A program made the translations under genes and the position numbers. The notes below the pieces were generated by a model. It saw only the letters and a program-made list of their open reading frames with translations. It was not told the origin of the DNA and did no database searches. Source: Elymus sibiricus (Eukaryota; Streptophyta; Magnoliopsida; Poales; Poaceae). From it: a stretch of DNA of 64,000 nt. The DNA is taken from contig CM077666.1 in assembly GCA_039707655.1 (NCBI GenBank), forward strand, positions 395,083,886 to 395,147,885, in the 5' to 3' direction. This document shows, piece by piece, positions 1-11,086 of the stretch. How positions within the stretch are numbered: the stretch's first letter is position 1; each line of letters starts with the position of its first letter.

Positions 1-837
1 AAAAGTGTGTAACGGTTGGATTTTGTGTGGAGGCTATATATACCCCTCCACCACCTCCTTCTCAAAAATAAGAGCCATCAGAACGTGCCTACACTTCCAC
101 CATACATTTTCTAAGAGAGAACCACCTACTCATGTGTTGAGATCAAGCTATTCCATTCCTACCATTTGAAACTTGATTTCTAGCCTATCCCAAGTTGCTT
201 TCCACTCAAATCCCTCTTCCACCATAGCCAAATCTGTGAGGAGTTGATTGAGTGCTGGGAAGACTATCATTTGAAGCACAAGAGCAAGGAGTTCATCAAC
301 AACACACTGTCTATTACCTTTTTGGAGAGTGGTGTCTCCTAGATTGGTTAGGTGTCACTTGGGAGCCTCCAACCAGATGTGGAGTTGAACCAAGAAGTTT
401 GTAAGGGCAAGGAGATCGCCTACTTTGTGAAGATCTACCCCAAGTGAGGCTAGTCCTTCGTGGACGTAAGCCATGGTGGAATAGACAAGGTTGCTTCTTC
501 GTGGACCCTTCGTGGGTGGAGCCCTCCGTGGACTCGCGCAGCCGTTACCCTTCGTGGGTTGAAGTCTCCATCAACGTGGATGTGTGATAGCACCACCTAT
601 CGGAACCACGCCAAAAATCCACCGTGTCTTCATTGCGTTTGATATCTCCAACCCCTCTCTACTTACATATGCAATTGCTTATATTCCGCTACTATACTCT
701 TAGGATTGCATGTGTAGGGTGATGCTTGACATGTACTATTGCTAAAATCTGCCCACAATTAAAATCTAGAAAAAGGCTAGGTTTTATTTGGTCAAGTAGT
801 CTAATCACCCCCCTCTAGACATACTTTCGATCCTATA
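1..837 (+). mobile_element. 3' LTR end of a Copia element, SIRE/Maximus-like (partial)
   Basis: Non-coding sequence that stops abruptly where homology to the LARD-1 LTR begins (the block starting at 838 matches the block starting at 11201). The last part carries the C-run followed by CTCTAGAC that I associate with the 3' ends of SIRE/Maximus-type Copia LTRs, and a TATATA box lies near base 35. It reads as the right end of an element inserted into the LARD-1 3' LTR; the rest lies left of the window. The terminal dinucleotide appears as TA, not CA. The family name is from memory; another Copia lineage is possible. Confidence 0.5.
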
Positions 838-2398
838 GGGGCAGAGGGAGGGGACGGCTTAGGGAGGAAGAGGACAGTAGGGGGGAAGACGACGACGTCC
901 ATGCGTGGTACAATAATATGGCGGTGCTCACCGTGGCATGCAGAAGAAGGAAGAAGAGGGGAGAAGAGTCTGGAGAGGGGCAGGTGGATGCTGCGGAGCC
1001 AGTAGACACGTCGGGACACGCCGGAGCTGGCCTGCCAACGAGAACAGTGCAGCAGAGCACCGTTTCTGCCTGTTGTCCACACGGTCACCACGTGCATGGC
1101 TTGCTCTGGAAGGCTCCTGCTTGTTCAAGCTTGTTCAACAAGTCTCTCGATGCTCAAATAGATGAAAGAAGTGCCTAGAACCAGCAAGCTGGCTCTGAGG
1201 TCAGTGGTCCTTGCTGAAACAGATTCTGACAGCAAAATTGGCTGGAACTTTCTGGAGAAATGGATGGAGAAATGGAGTTGGATCTTTGTCACAATGAGAT
1301 AGGGTAGTAAGTACTAGGTGCTGGTAAAATTTGAAGGCATTTGGACCTCATTTGCATATACTTCCTTTGCAATGCCAAATTTGGTCCAGAAACTTGACTT
1401 TGAAACTGCACTCATTTGGCTTGATAAAATGAACTGAATTTTGATGTAGGGTGATGATTTGGAGATATGAAGGTACTGGGAAAATTTCAGCTCAATTGGA
1501 AATGCCAAAGTGGTACTTCCTTCACAGAGCTTAGATCTGGACAGAAACTAGATGGAGTTTTTGGGAGAAAATGGCTAGATAAAATGATGTGAATTTTTGC
1601 ATGATCACATCATATAGGGAATTTGAGGTCCTGGATTAATTTGAGAATTTTTGAAGCAATATAAATTATAGTTGCTTCACAACCTCAAAATGGGTCCAGA
1701 AACAAGAACTAGAAGATGCTCTCAAAATTTGATCTATGGAACTTGGGATCTTGATGGAAATGGTGAAGATAAGGATAGGAGAAGCTCCACAAATTATTTG
1801 GGTTTTTTTTTCCTGGCTACCAAAGTAGTAGCTCCTTTGGAGAGTGCCCAAATTGCAATATTAACTTTAAATAGGAAAAGGCAATTTCCCTTATTTAATT
1901 ATGGCCAATATTTTTTATTGGAGCTCAATATGATCACAAAGAATATCTCCACAAGTTTTCATGAACTTTGGAGATGGATAGATATTTTCCTGGATTTAAT
2001 TCCTTTAACTGGCAGAAAAAGGAATTAATTTTAAATGAAAAATATTGCTAATGACTTGGCAATATTTTTGCATATCCAGGGTTTATAGATAGGGGATGAT
2101 CACTGGGAAAAGTTTGGGAGGCAATAGATCAAAGGAAATTGGGGTTCCTTTGTAACGGAAGGAATTAGGGTTTCCCTTCCAGTAGATCGGAGAGGAGGGT
2201 TTCGGTGGCAAAATCCTGAGAATAAATCTTGGGTGGCAAGATTGGACTAGAGAGAATCTCTGGTTGGATAAGGAAGGCAAGACTAAATGACCATCTTCAT
2301 ATACCCGAAGGCAAGAGAAAATCCAATAACACCAAAAAAAAGACGGGAGCCAAATCCCGCAAAGGAAAAAAACAAGGAGCGAAAACCAGGGTGTCACG
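838..2398 (-). repeat. LARD-1 3' LTR, proximal 1.56 kb
   Basis: Nearly identical to 11201-12769, the corresponding part of the 5' LTR. Its LTR start on the minus strand is the CGTGACACC at 2398 (TGTGACACC in the other copy, so the first base has mutated). The remainder of this LTR lies beyond the Copia insertion at its left. Confidence 0.8.
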
Positions 2399-2436
2399 AA
2401 CCTACCTCCCTTAAGAAAATCTCGTCCTCGAGATTT
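2399..2436 (-). promoter_or_regulatory. LARD-1 polypurine tract with adjacent hairpin
   Basis: On the minus strand a purine tract (AAGGGAGGTAGG) abuts the 3' LTR and would prime plus-strand DNA synthesis. Just upstream, 2417-2436 is a perfect inverted repeat AAATCTCG-AGGA-CGAGATTT (8-bp stem, 4-base loop). The same block precedes the tract in the other LARDs. Confidence 0.7.
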
Positions 2437-3431
2437 CCGAGCTTTACCTCCCGGTGAAGGGGACTTACCTATGTGCGACTGGGATCCATCAGCTATCTTG
2501 TCTTCATTTGTTTACCGACCTTTTAACTGCCTCTTTTGATGGCTCAGGTGTTGTCTTTTTCAGACGGCTGCATTGAATCCTTCTCTTTCCTGTCAGGCAA
2601 ACCCTTTGTGCTAGTAGTTTGTTGGCTGGGGTTGGTGGGTGGCTCCGAGTATCGACAAATAGTCTGGTTTCCATGGCCTGGGACTAGCTGCTTCAGGTTT
2701 TATTGCGATACTTCGTACACTGACTGCCAAGGGCGAGACATTCCTTCTGGGTACCGGGCTCACATGCTCGTATGGCCTGGAGTGGCTAGGAGTGGCTCTC
2801 TTTTTCCTTGTCAGAATGCTCAATCTGACTGTGGGTTCTATACGGATGCTGTCTTCCTGTCTCTTGCATTTTGACTTTGTTCTCAGGAGGTTCCCCACTG
2901 AAATGTCGGGCACGATTACAAAGTAATCATAGACGGTAATCTCCTGTCTTGGTTGACGGCCCATATTCATGATGAGTATAACATGCTGACTGCATTGTTG
3001 TGGTCGCATATGCAAGAGTCTGACAAGGATTGGCAATATCACCTTGTCTGTGGAGCTTTACTTTATTGACCGTCATGGAGATTGTTTATTCAAGACTTCC
3101 TTGTTCCTGAGGGTTCCTGTTTGTGGAGCTGTCATGACTGGCCAACATGTCTCCTTGGTCGTATTCTAGCTTGCTAGGCTTGTACTCACAACTTACTCTT
3201 GCATATCTCGTAGGGAGTGCTGTGTTCATATCCTTCTTTGAAGTATGGGGCCGACGTTTCTCTTGAGCACAGTCATTCCCGTGTACGAGTGGCTCGCATG
3301 AACTGATCCCCTGGACTGCATGCTCACAACATATGCAAAGTAGGATAAATCTTTTTATAACCACCGAGTTCTGAGGCGAACGTGTGTCTGGACTAGTTCG
3401 TGCTTCTGACAAGATTGTTGTGGGCACGTTG

Positions 3432-3720
3432 GCGTGCTGAAGAAGGTTGAATTCCTTATGCTCGAAGCTTCTGCCAAGGTAGCGTGCTAAAGAAGGCTGG
3501 GTATCGTACCTCAGAGGCTTCCCTCATGTGGCTTACTGTGGAAGGTCAGGTGCCTTATGCCGGAAGCTTTCCGCGGCAGCGGGTTGAGGAAGATTGGAGT
3601 ACCGTTCCCCAGAAGATTTCTTCCCCTAGTGGCATAGCAAGGATGATTGGGGAGTCTTGCATCGTAAACTCTTCCCGATAGCTTGTGGAGGAAGACTGGG
3701 TTCCTTGTACCAAAAGCCTT
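3432..3720 (-). repeat. Degenerate ~50-bp tandem array, 6 units (LARD-1)
   Basis: Units begin at about 3432, 3482, 3531, 3579, 3632 and 3681 (spacing 48-53). Each has a GCxTxCTGAGGAAG-like head, a middle that varies, and an AAGCTT-like core near its end. The same array occurs in LARD-2 and LARD-3. Confidence 0.7.
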
Positions 3721-3948
3721 GCACTGTGATCTGTGGTCAGATCTATGGCCGATTCGGGCTTCCTTTCGAAGTATCCAGAATTTACCCATAGCGGAGCCAA
3801 CACTTGGTATAGACCATACCTTGTCTGAAGATATTCCGTTGGTCATGCACACCACTTGTCCTTCTGCTGGTCCGCTAATTATTGCTGTAAAGGTTGCACA
3901 ACTGATGCAGACTTCGCGTTGACCATTAATTCGGAATACCCTTTGCAT
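3511..3948 (-). CDS. Uncharacterised sense-strand ORF over the tandem array (LARD-1)
   Basis: A 145-codon open frame on the element's sense strand. I do not recognise the product. Its C-terminal half (from about residue 85) matches, in the same frame, the larger ORF of LARD-2 at 21986-22657 (shared stretches GTPI, RHLTF, SKPHEG) and has the 16-17 residue periodicity imposed by the array. The N-terminal part is frame-shifted against LARD-2 after the shared PAEGQV/KVW block. It may be a decayed copy of a repeat protein or a by-product of a stop-poor tandem repeat. Confidence 0.2.
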   Translation of the reverse strand: MQRVFRINGQREVCISCATFTAIISGPAEGQVVCMTNGISSDKVWSIPSVGSAMGKFWILRKEARIGHRSDHRSQCKAFGTRNPVFLHKLSGRVYDARLPNHPCYATRGRNLLGNGTPIFLNPLPRKASGIRHLTFHSKPHEGSL

Positions 3949-5129
3949 TCAAACCAACAGTTGATGGATACTTCCATTCGGTTCAGCTGAGCTTCCAAGC
4001 ATGTGAAATCCTCATTGATTCTGGGCAACCGTGAACTTATCCATATTCATCGCAAACCTTGTTCACAGGGCCCGGAAAATTTTGTATATGCACCGGTGAA
4101 TTCCAGAATATGCTTTGAAATTTATATTAACATACCAGAATTTTGTGGTGGCTTTCAGCACATTCACATTCTTGAAATATGTCTTCGGTGGGAAATAAAT
4201 GATTCTTGTGTCATTGAGAAAAGACTCAAGGTTCCACCACATTGACTGAAATAATCCTTGTGTCGAGGACTGAATAATTTGCTCTTGCTGGTGTCCATTC
4301 CTGATGGCTCATCTGACTATTCCTTTGGTGTGATCAATTCTGCGGCAAACTCTCTCGGGTATATTCTGGCCTTGTCCGTTGCACACAGAGTCTGTTTCTG
4401 ACCCATTCTTCATTCTTGACAGATCCGGTGATAGTGCTCCGAATATCGGGTAGTTGGCTTGGCTTGACTCTTACTGAATTTGGATTATTGGGTATTATCC
4501 AAGTTGTGTGTTGGTCTTCTTGGTAGCTCTTGCGGATGAATCCAGTCGGAGCAAGAGAACAAAAACGAGAAAAGAAGCAAGAACCGCGAAAACCAAAAAG
4601 CAAAGCTCAAATTTTGCGGACCTCACACATGTGGCCGAGGATTCACTAGTATAACTAATATAGCGCACTCGATGTACCTCTAAGGACTTAGAAGCAAAAC
4701 CTCTCAATGCCCCTGGTAGCAATTTGGGTCAAGCTCCTACTACTTCCTTAGGGAACATTAGACTCGACGCACGACCATAGCCAAAGTGGCTTAGTCACGA
4801 TCCTAGGGTTGTCAGGGAAAAGATGGAATTTATAGGCGTTTCCCAAAGGAAACTAGATTTGAGAAGAGAAAGGCCATGGTTAGCAAGCAAGGTAAGGATA
4901 TCTGGTTTACCTAGGGGTTAAAGGCTCACGGGTCGTTGCCTGGTGTGGACATTCCACACCGAAGGCAAAGGCCACGAGAGTTGGGGTCTGATGGAGCCAA
5001 AAACCTAGGGGGGTTGCCTTATGATCAATAGTAGCTGTGCCTGTCTGGCAAAGATGGCTGAAATCCATCTCGGCTTTCTACTGATCAAGAGGCAATGAAA
5101 TCTGGCTAGGGTAACCTACAGTCAGCCTG

Positions 5130-5141
5130 GCTCTGATACCA
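5130..5141 (-). other. LARD-1 primer binding site (tRNA-iMet type)
   Basis: The minus strand reads TGGTATCAGAGCCAGGCTGAC, complementary to the 3' end of initiator tRNA-Met, five bases inside the 5' LTR end at 5147. It fixes the element on the minus strand. Confidence 0.85.
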
Positions 5142-5945
5142 TCCGTTGTGTCACCCCGCCTGATTACCACTGTAGTTAGACGGTCACCGCACATGCCAGC
5201 CCAGGAAATCACTTTGGCATGTGCTTTTACAACAAGTATCATGAACACAGACATTTCTATTAATGGGTATATGAGTCTTACATGGTATATTACAAGGGGA
5301 ATGGCAGCGGAAAAGCTCTATCTAGGGCAGCATGATCCTGGTGCGGCTCCAATCCACAGGGATTTGACTGGGTTACTCTTCTAGCCCGCGAACACTCTGG
5401 CTCCTCGCTAGCGAACGTCAGATCCTTAGGTGAACCTGGCCACATTGAAGGCCACTGAGTACTTTTGAATGTACTCGCAAGCAAACCAAACCAACATATA
5501 CACCAAGCAATGCAATCCATGGCATTCAAGCATGTACTTGTTATCTTAACAGTATTAACCATTATGTTATGGCAGGATTATCTAGCAAGGTTAATCAGCA
5601 TTAATCATCATGTCATCACAGGATTATCTATCATACTAACTATTGGAGTAAATTCAATGAGGTAAAGCATCTCAAGTAAATAATTCATACTTTGAGTACT
5701 CTCATGATTCAAGTCTGATCCAAACTCTGTGGTCATCCAACCGCTCATCTCATAGCCATGGCATGTCTAGCAATCATACCTCTGACATCATCTGATGTCC
5801 ATGCATCTGTACTGCAAGTTTGACAAACCTTACCATTCTCTGGTTCAGTCTTAACAATAAGATTATATAGTTTGTTCCTCCAGACTCGACACAGACCAAA
5901 TAGTGGCCTAATACGAACTGTCCCTGACCGAGGACGCGGCTATTC

Positions 5946-8900
5946 TGTGGCACCCTGGCTCAGAGAACCGGTTTACCAGTGTTTCCAACCCAGAGATCAT
6001 GTCTTCTGGAAACACACAACAACTTGGAACAGAACTGAACTGAACTTTATTGAAATATCTCGAGTACAAGCTCATAATTTACATCGATAGCGAGGCCAGA
6101 AGCACTGCACGTGCTATGACAATATCTACATTATTTATGGAACATAGCAGGGCCTTGATACTACTGGGTGATTCTACAGCGTAGCGGAACATAGCGCGGG
6201 AAACTCCATCCACAGGGACACTGCTGTGGACACGGCCTAGTTAGCGTAGCATGAACCTTTGGGACCTCCGTCCTCGGCTTCTCCTGCATCTGGCATGATA
6301 TGCCAGGTGAGTACTTGGAATGTACTCGCAAGCTCATGGCAACCAAAACAATGCAGCAAACAATAGCATGGCAAATAACAAGTTAAGAGATTAGGTTGCT
6401 CACTTACTGGTACCCAGTACCAACTTACTCTCATCTGGGTTGTCCCACAACCCTCGGAATGCTCACAATCCACAGAGCACTTCCGAACATAAGACAAGTT
6501 CTTCCATCATTATTATCAATATTACGATTGACCATCCTAGAGAGGCCTAAATGGACTGTCCAATACTGTGGACGCGGCTATTCGAATAGATTCTTACACT
6601 CTGCAGAGGTTGCGCACTTTACCCACACTATGGAGTACCTGGCCTCGTGATCCCATTCGGGTGGACCGGTGGTGCTCCAACGAAACCTGCCTGACCCGTG
6701 AGCCCTCTATCATACCACCGACAATCATACCCTCCCAGGGTCCTATCCTGGGTGGCCCCTGTGTCACCCCGTGACACCTGCCATCGTCGTGGCCACTAAC
6801 TATCCCAAATGGGGACGCCGGCAAAATAACTCAACTAGGCTCACAGGATTATCGTCGTCTACCTGATCAGGGCAGCACGCACTCATAACCCTCCCTAGTT
6901 TGGTGGTACCGATAAAAGAGCACAAAGCCAGACCAAGTCAAGGCCGTCCCATACCGGCAAATGTGGATACACGGATAAGTCCAGGTAGGTGGCTCTTGAT
7001 CAACCAACTAAGTTTAGTGTTGTCAAGCATTTAACCAGTATGGGTATTCAACATAATTAACTTACCATGGCAGTAGCTATTAAAGTAAATTACTATGAAT
7101 TTATCATGTATTAAAATAATGCTTAGAATTCAATTAAATAACCAACACTATTGAAATGCTTCATGAAATGGATGACATGGCTTGCCTTGCTCTATTGGGT
7201 TGTCCACAAACTCCTGGGCTTCAAATCCAAAAGTATTTCCCTCTGAAAATATTTTTAAAATGCAATTGAAAATGTCACATACTACTGTTCTATTCACCAG
7301 AAATTCTGTGAGCAAGGGAAAAGTACCAAAATTTGCCAGAAAATAGAGGAGCTCAAGACAAACCAGATGCAAAAAGAATCAATTGATTTGGACTTATGGT
7401 TTAAAAGTTATTAAGATTCAAAGTTTCTGGTCAACTCTGGAAATAAAACAGAAAAACAGAAAATCAACCGGGGCCACGTCGAAGGCGTAAACCGCTCGGG
7501 CGTCTCCACTTACTGCTTCGGTAAGCCGCTGACGAGCGGGCCCCAGCGTCAGATTTAAATGGGGGAGGAGGGAAAACAGAGGGAGGCGGGGCTCCGGCGA
7601 TGGTCGCCGGCGACACAGACGGCGGCGAGGTCCGGCGACTACGGGAATCAAAAGAGCTCATCGAGACGAACGCGCACGTACCCGAGGCTTGGCGGGAGAT
7701 GGCCGGACGGTGTCGTCCCCTTCCTCTCCGGCGATGGCGGGTCTCGGGGGTCATCGGAGACGGCGACTCCGGCAGCGATTCGACCGGGCAAGAGCTTGGG
7801 CAGGGTCAATGGAGTGCGGTGAACTCGATGGTGGAGTCGGTTGAGACCGGGGAGGAGCGAATCGGCGAGGAGGCTGGGCTCGGGTGGCGGCGGTGCTCCG
7901 GTGAGATGCGAGGCCAGAGGGCCTCTCGGCCGTGGCTCGGTGCTCGGGGGCTCAATAGGAGGTGGAGGGAGTGGGGTGAGGAGCTCGGGAGAGGCCGGGG
8001 AGGGCTATTTATAGCAGGGGAAGGAGCTCGGGCGAGCTCTCTGGAAGCGGCGAGCTCGGGACACGTCGCCAGTGCCAGGATGCCGCGCTGGCTGGCTGCT
8101 TGCGGGCGACGCGATGGGAGAGGGCAGAGGAGTAATGGCGGGCAGTGGCGGGTAGCGGGGGAAGAGGACGCGCCACACAGCCACTGTGCCCGCACGGGCG
8201 GCACAGTGCGCGTGTGCCGTGGCGGCCGGCGAGGGCTTCTCCGGTGAGGGGAAGGGTCCAGGGCGGCCAGGTGGACGTAGGGGAGTTAGTCGGCGCACGG
8301 GGACAAGCTACAATCATGTGAGGCAGTCGGACGCGACGCCATAGACACGGGCGCGGTACAGAGCGCGTGCAATGGCATGCCATTGTCATGCTCACCACGG
8401 AAGTTGATGTCTGCAAGCCGTCCAAGTCCAGAGCACCATGTCTAGGGTGTTCACCCTTGGTCATTTAGCTCCTCTGTGCACTTGGTTTGGCTAGATACAG
8501 ACTGAGTTGAAGTGTAGCTTCAGCTACAGTTTCTGACAGCAATCTTGAGAGTGATCTAGAGAAAAGGTGAGCTGGGGATGGAGCCAAAGGAGATGTCTGG
8601 GATGATCTACTTTGGAAGGACTATGAGCTGGAAAAGTTTGAAAGAATTTCATCAAGATTTGGATATGGTTCATGTACAAGTGCTGTACTAAACCAGAAAC
8701 CTAGATGAGCTTGTAGCACTCATCTGGGTGATCTTCTGGAGCTGAATTTTGGTGTGGCAGGGTTATTTGGTGAGGAGAAGATGTCATAAAAATTTCAGCT
8801 CAATTGGATACCTTTAGCTGGTACTTCCTTCACAGAAGTCCCAACTGAACAGAAACTTGGAAGAATATTGGTGATGAAAATTTGTATTGGACAAGATGAT

Positions 8901-9387
8901 ATTTTTGGATATTGTGGAAAGATAGGTTCCCTAGTAGCCCAGGGAATTTTCTGGGAATTTACTGGGTTGGGAAAATATGAGTTGCTTCACATATGACCAG
9001 TAATGTCCAGAGAGCAAATGGAGTTTTCTGGACAAAATTTTATACTGGACCATGAAATGTTTTTGAAGATTGTGGGAATAGATGATGACAAGAAGGTCTG
9101 GGATTAATTTGGGATTTTTCTGATAACCAGAACTATAGGTTGCTGTGTAACCCATAGTGATGACAGATTTTCCCAAAGGAAGAAAATGAATATCTGGGAA
9201 AGATGGAGAATTGGAAATTGATCCAGATGGTGAGTGACAAGATTTTGGCAAGATGCTGAGGGCTTTGGATCACTGAGAGGAATTCATTAGTCCAAAGTCA
9301 ACTGAAAAGGTTCAAAATCCAACCAAATTGCAAATAAAGCCAGAAAGATTTCGAAAATAAAAACTTGCGAAAAACCAGGGTGTCACA
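5946..9387 (-). mobile_element. Solo LTR of a LARD-type element inserted in the LARD-1 5' LTR
   Basis: Begins TGTGGCACCC and ends GGGTGTCACA on the plus strand, flanked by a perfect 5-bp duplication TATTC (5941-5945 and 9388-9392). There is no primer binding site, polypurine tract or second LTR, so it is a 3442-bp solo LTR left by LTR-LTR recombination. It carries the shared marks: GAGTAC-7-GTACTC at 6309-6327, TATTCGAATA at 6579-6588, CTCTGCAGAG at 6599-6608 and a TATA box at 8005-8014. Its first few hundred bases resemble the LARD-3 LTR start, while 6570-6990 is closer to the LARD-1 LTR. Confidence 0.85.
8005..8014 (-). promoter_or_regulatory. TATA box of the solo LTR
   Basis: The minus strand reads CTATAAATAG at the edge of a GC-rich block, the same placement as in the other LARD LTRs. 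Transcription would run toward lower coordinates. Confidence 0.6.
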
Positions 9388-10429
9388 TATTCGAATAGAT
9401 TTACACTCTGTAGAGGTTGCGCACTTTACCCACACCATGGAGCGCCTGGCCTCGTACTTTAGTACATGTTCCCATTCGGGTGGACCAGTGCTGCTCCAAC
9501 GAAACCTGCCTAACCCGTGACTCTTCCATCGTACCACCGACAATCATACCCTCCCAGGGTCATGTCCTGGGTGGCCCCTGTGTCACCCCGTGACACCTGC
9601 CACCGTCGTGGCCAACTAAACTGTCCCAAATGGGGACCGCGCACAAATAACTCAACTGGGCTCATAGGATTATCGTCGTCTACCTGATCAGGGCAGCACG
9701 CACGCATAACCCTCCCTATTTTGGTGGTACCGACAGAAGAGCACGCAGTCAGACAAGGTCAAGGCCGTCCCATACCGGCAAATGTGGTTGCACTTGATGA
9801 GCTCGATTTGGTGACACTATGACTCGATCCAGCCGACGGAGGAGGTTGTCATTATTAAGTCACATTCTTTTATTACAATACAACAGTAAAGCATGATGAA
9901 AATATAACAACCTATCTCCATACAATATCACAACGAGTCACTAGTGCGATAATATGATGAGCGTTAGCACGTAATGTAAACAACAAATTCTAACTAGCAG
10001 GAGTTTAATTATTACTAACACAGGCATATTCATTAATTAAACACGCAAGCATAACACAGAGCAATGCTTTAGGGCATATATCAGATGGTCGGCTTGCCTG
10101 GGGGCGAAGGAATACTCCGGAAGAAGTGCGATCACCTCGCAGAAGAATTCGCCGGAAAGGATTCTCTCTCAGGGGGGCCGATAGAAGGGCAAGGGCAAAA
10201 TGGTCATTTTCACAGTGTGGGAACATTATGAAAATGATGCCATCAGAACGGGCTCGACGAACTGAAGACGTGGGCGTTGGATTCACCTGAATCAGAGTTG
10301 CGAGCGAAAAGTTGTGGCCGTTCGTTCGATAGGCAGAAAAACAAACAGTGACTGTGCTTTTCTGCTCTTATCTAGTGAACGTCCGCAATTTGACTCTTTC
10401 ACCGCCGGGCTGAAAACAGAAAGCGCATT

Positions 10430-10535
10430 TCAGATAATACGCTTTTAGAAAGAGAAAACGTATTCTTGCCCGAAGGAGTGACAGAATACGCCATAGGAAA
10501 TGGAAAGCGTACTTTTGGGAAAATACGTTTCCACT
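10430..10535 (-). repeat. Cluster of ACGTATT-like motifs in the LARD-1 LTR
   Basis: About five copies of a short motif (AATACGC, AAAACGTATT, GAATACGCC, AAAGCGTAC, AAATACGTTT) in both orientations within about 105 bp, some 550 bp downstream of the TATA box. A matching cluster occurs in both LARD-3 LTRs and, shorter, in LARD-4. Confidence 0.5.
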
Positions 10536-11076
10536 TAAATTGCGGACCCAGCCAGCTGGGTCGCTTACAGGCGGGTCCCACACTGGCTCTCTCTCTCTCT
10601 CTCCTCGCGGCCTCCTCCTTCTACCTCGTGACGGGGAAGACCAGAGGCGAGGCCGAGCGCTCGCCGGCGCTCGCTCCGGCGGCACAGGCCGCCTCCGATG
10701 AAGCTCGTGCCATCGGCGGGCTCAGAAGGGAACGCTGCCTCCACCCCGGGCGGACGCGGATGCCAAAGAGGGCCGGAGCGACGACGGCTTGGATGGCCGT
10801 GGCCGGCGGTTCCGGCAGCGTCCCGGCGACCTGGGGGTTCCCCGAAGAGGGAGAGTAGTAGGGAGGGCTCGCCAGAGTTTGGGGGTTCGGCTGGTGGCAA
10901 AAGAAGGGAGGGAGGGGCCTTGGCTTGCTCAAATTTGAGCAGAGACCGTCGGCGGTCATGGCGGCGATGTGAAGAAATCGGGCACTGGAGCGTCCATCTG
11001 CGGGCAGGGGAGAGAGCTAGGAGGGGGAGGAGGTTGCTGGGGTGCGGTGGAGGCTCGGGGAGGCCTCGGGCCTTGG

Positions 11077-11086
11077 CTATTTATAG
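11077..11086 (-). promoter_or_regulatory. TATA box of the LARD-1 5' LTR
   Basis: The minus strand reads CTATAAATAG in a GC-rich setting. About 120 bases downstream a start codon in good plant context (GCCGCCATG, around 10959) opens a 112-codon frame of unknown meaning. Confidence 0.65.

Larger units (their letters stand above)
2399..5146 (-). other. LARD-1 internal domain, non-coding
   Basis: About 2.75 kb between the LTRs, homologous along its length to 20965-23817 of LARD-2 and, in part, to 58159-60960 of LARD-3. No zinc knuckle, protease, RT or integrase motif is visible in any frame. It holds the ~50-bp tandem array at 3432-3720 and a weak sense ORF over that array. Conservation between copies without a recognisable gene suggests a role in packaging or reverse transcription of the RNA, or simply recent common descent. 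Confidence 0.7.

Noticed and set aside
3432..3720. CRISPR-like array of ~50-bp units
   Set aside because: Units are contiguous and degenerate with no identical repeats or unique spacers, and the context is a plant retroelement.
5147..5945. LARD-1 5' LTR start read as an independent plus-strand element
   Set aside because: The primer binding site orientation, polypurine tract position and TATA box strand all place the element on the minus strand.
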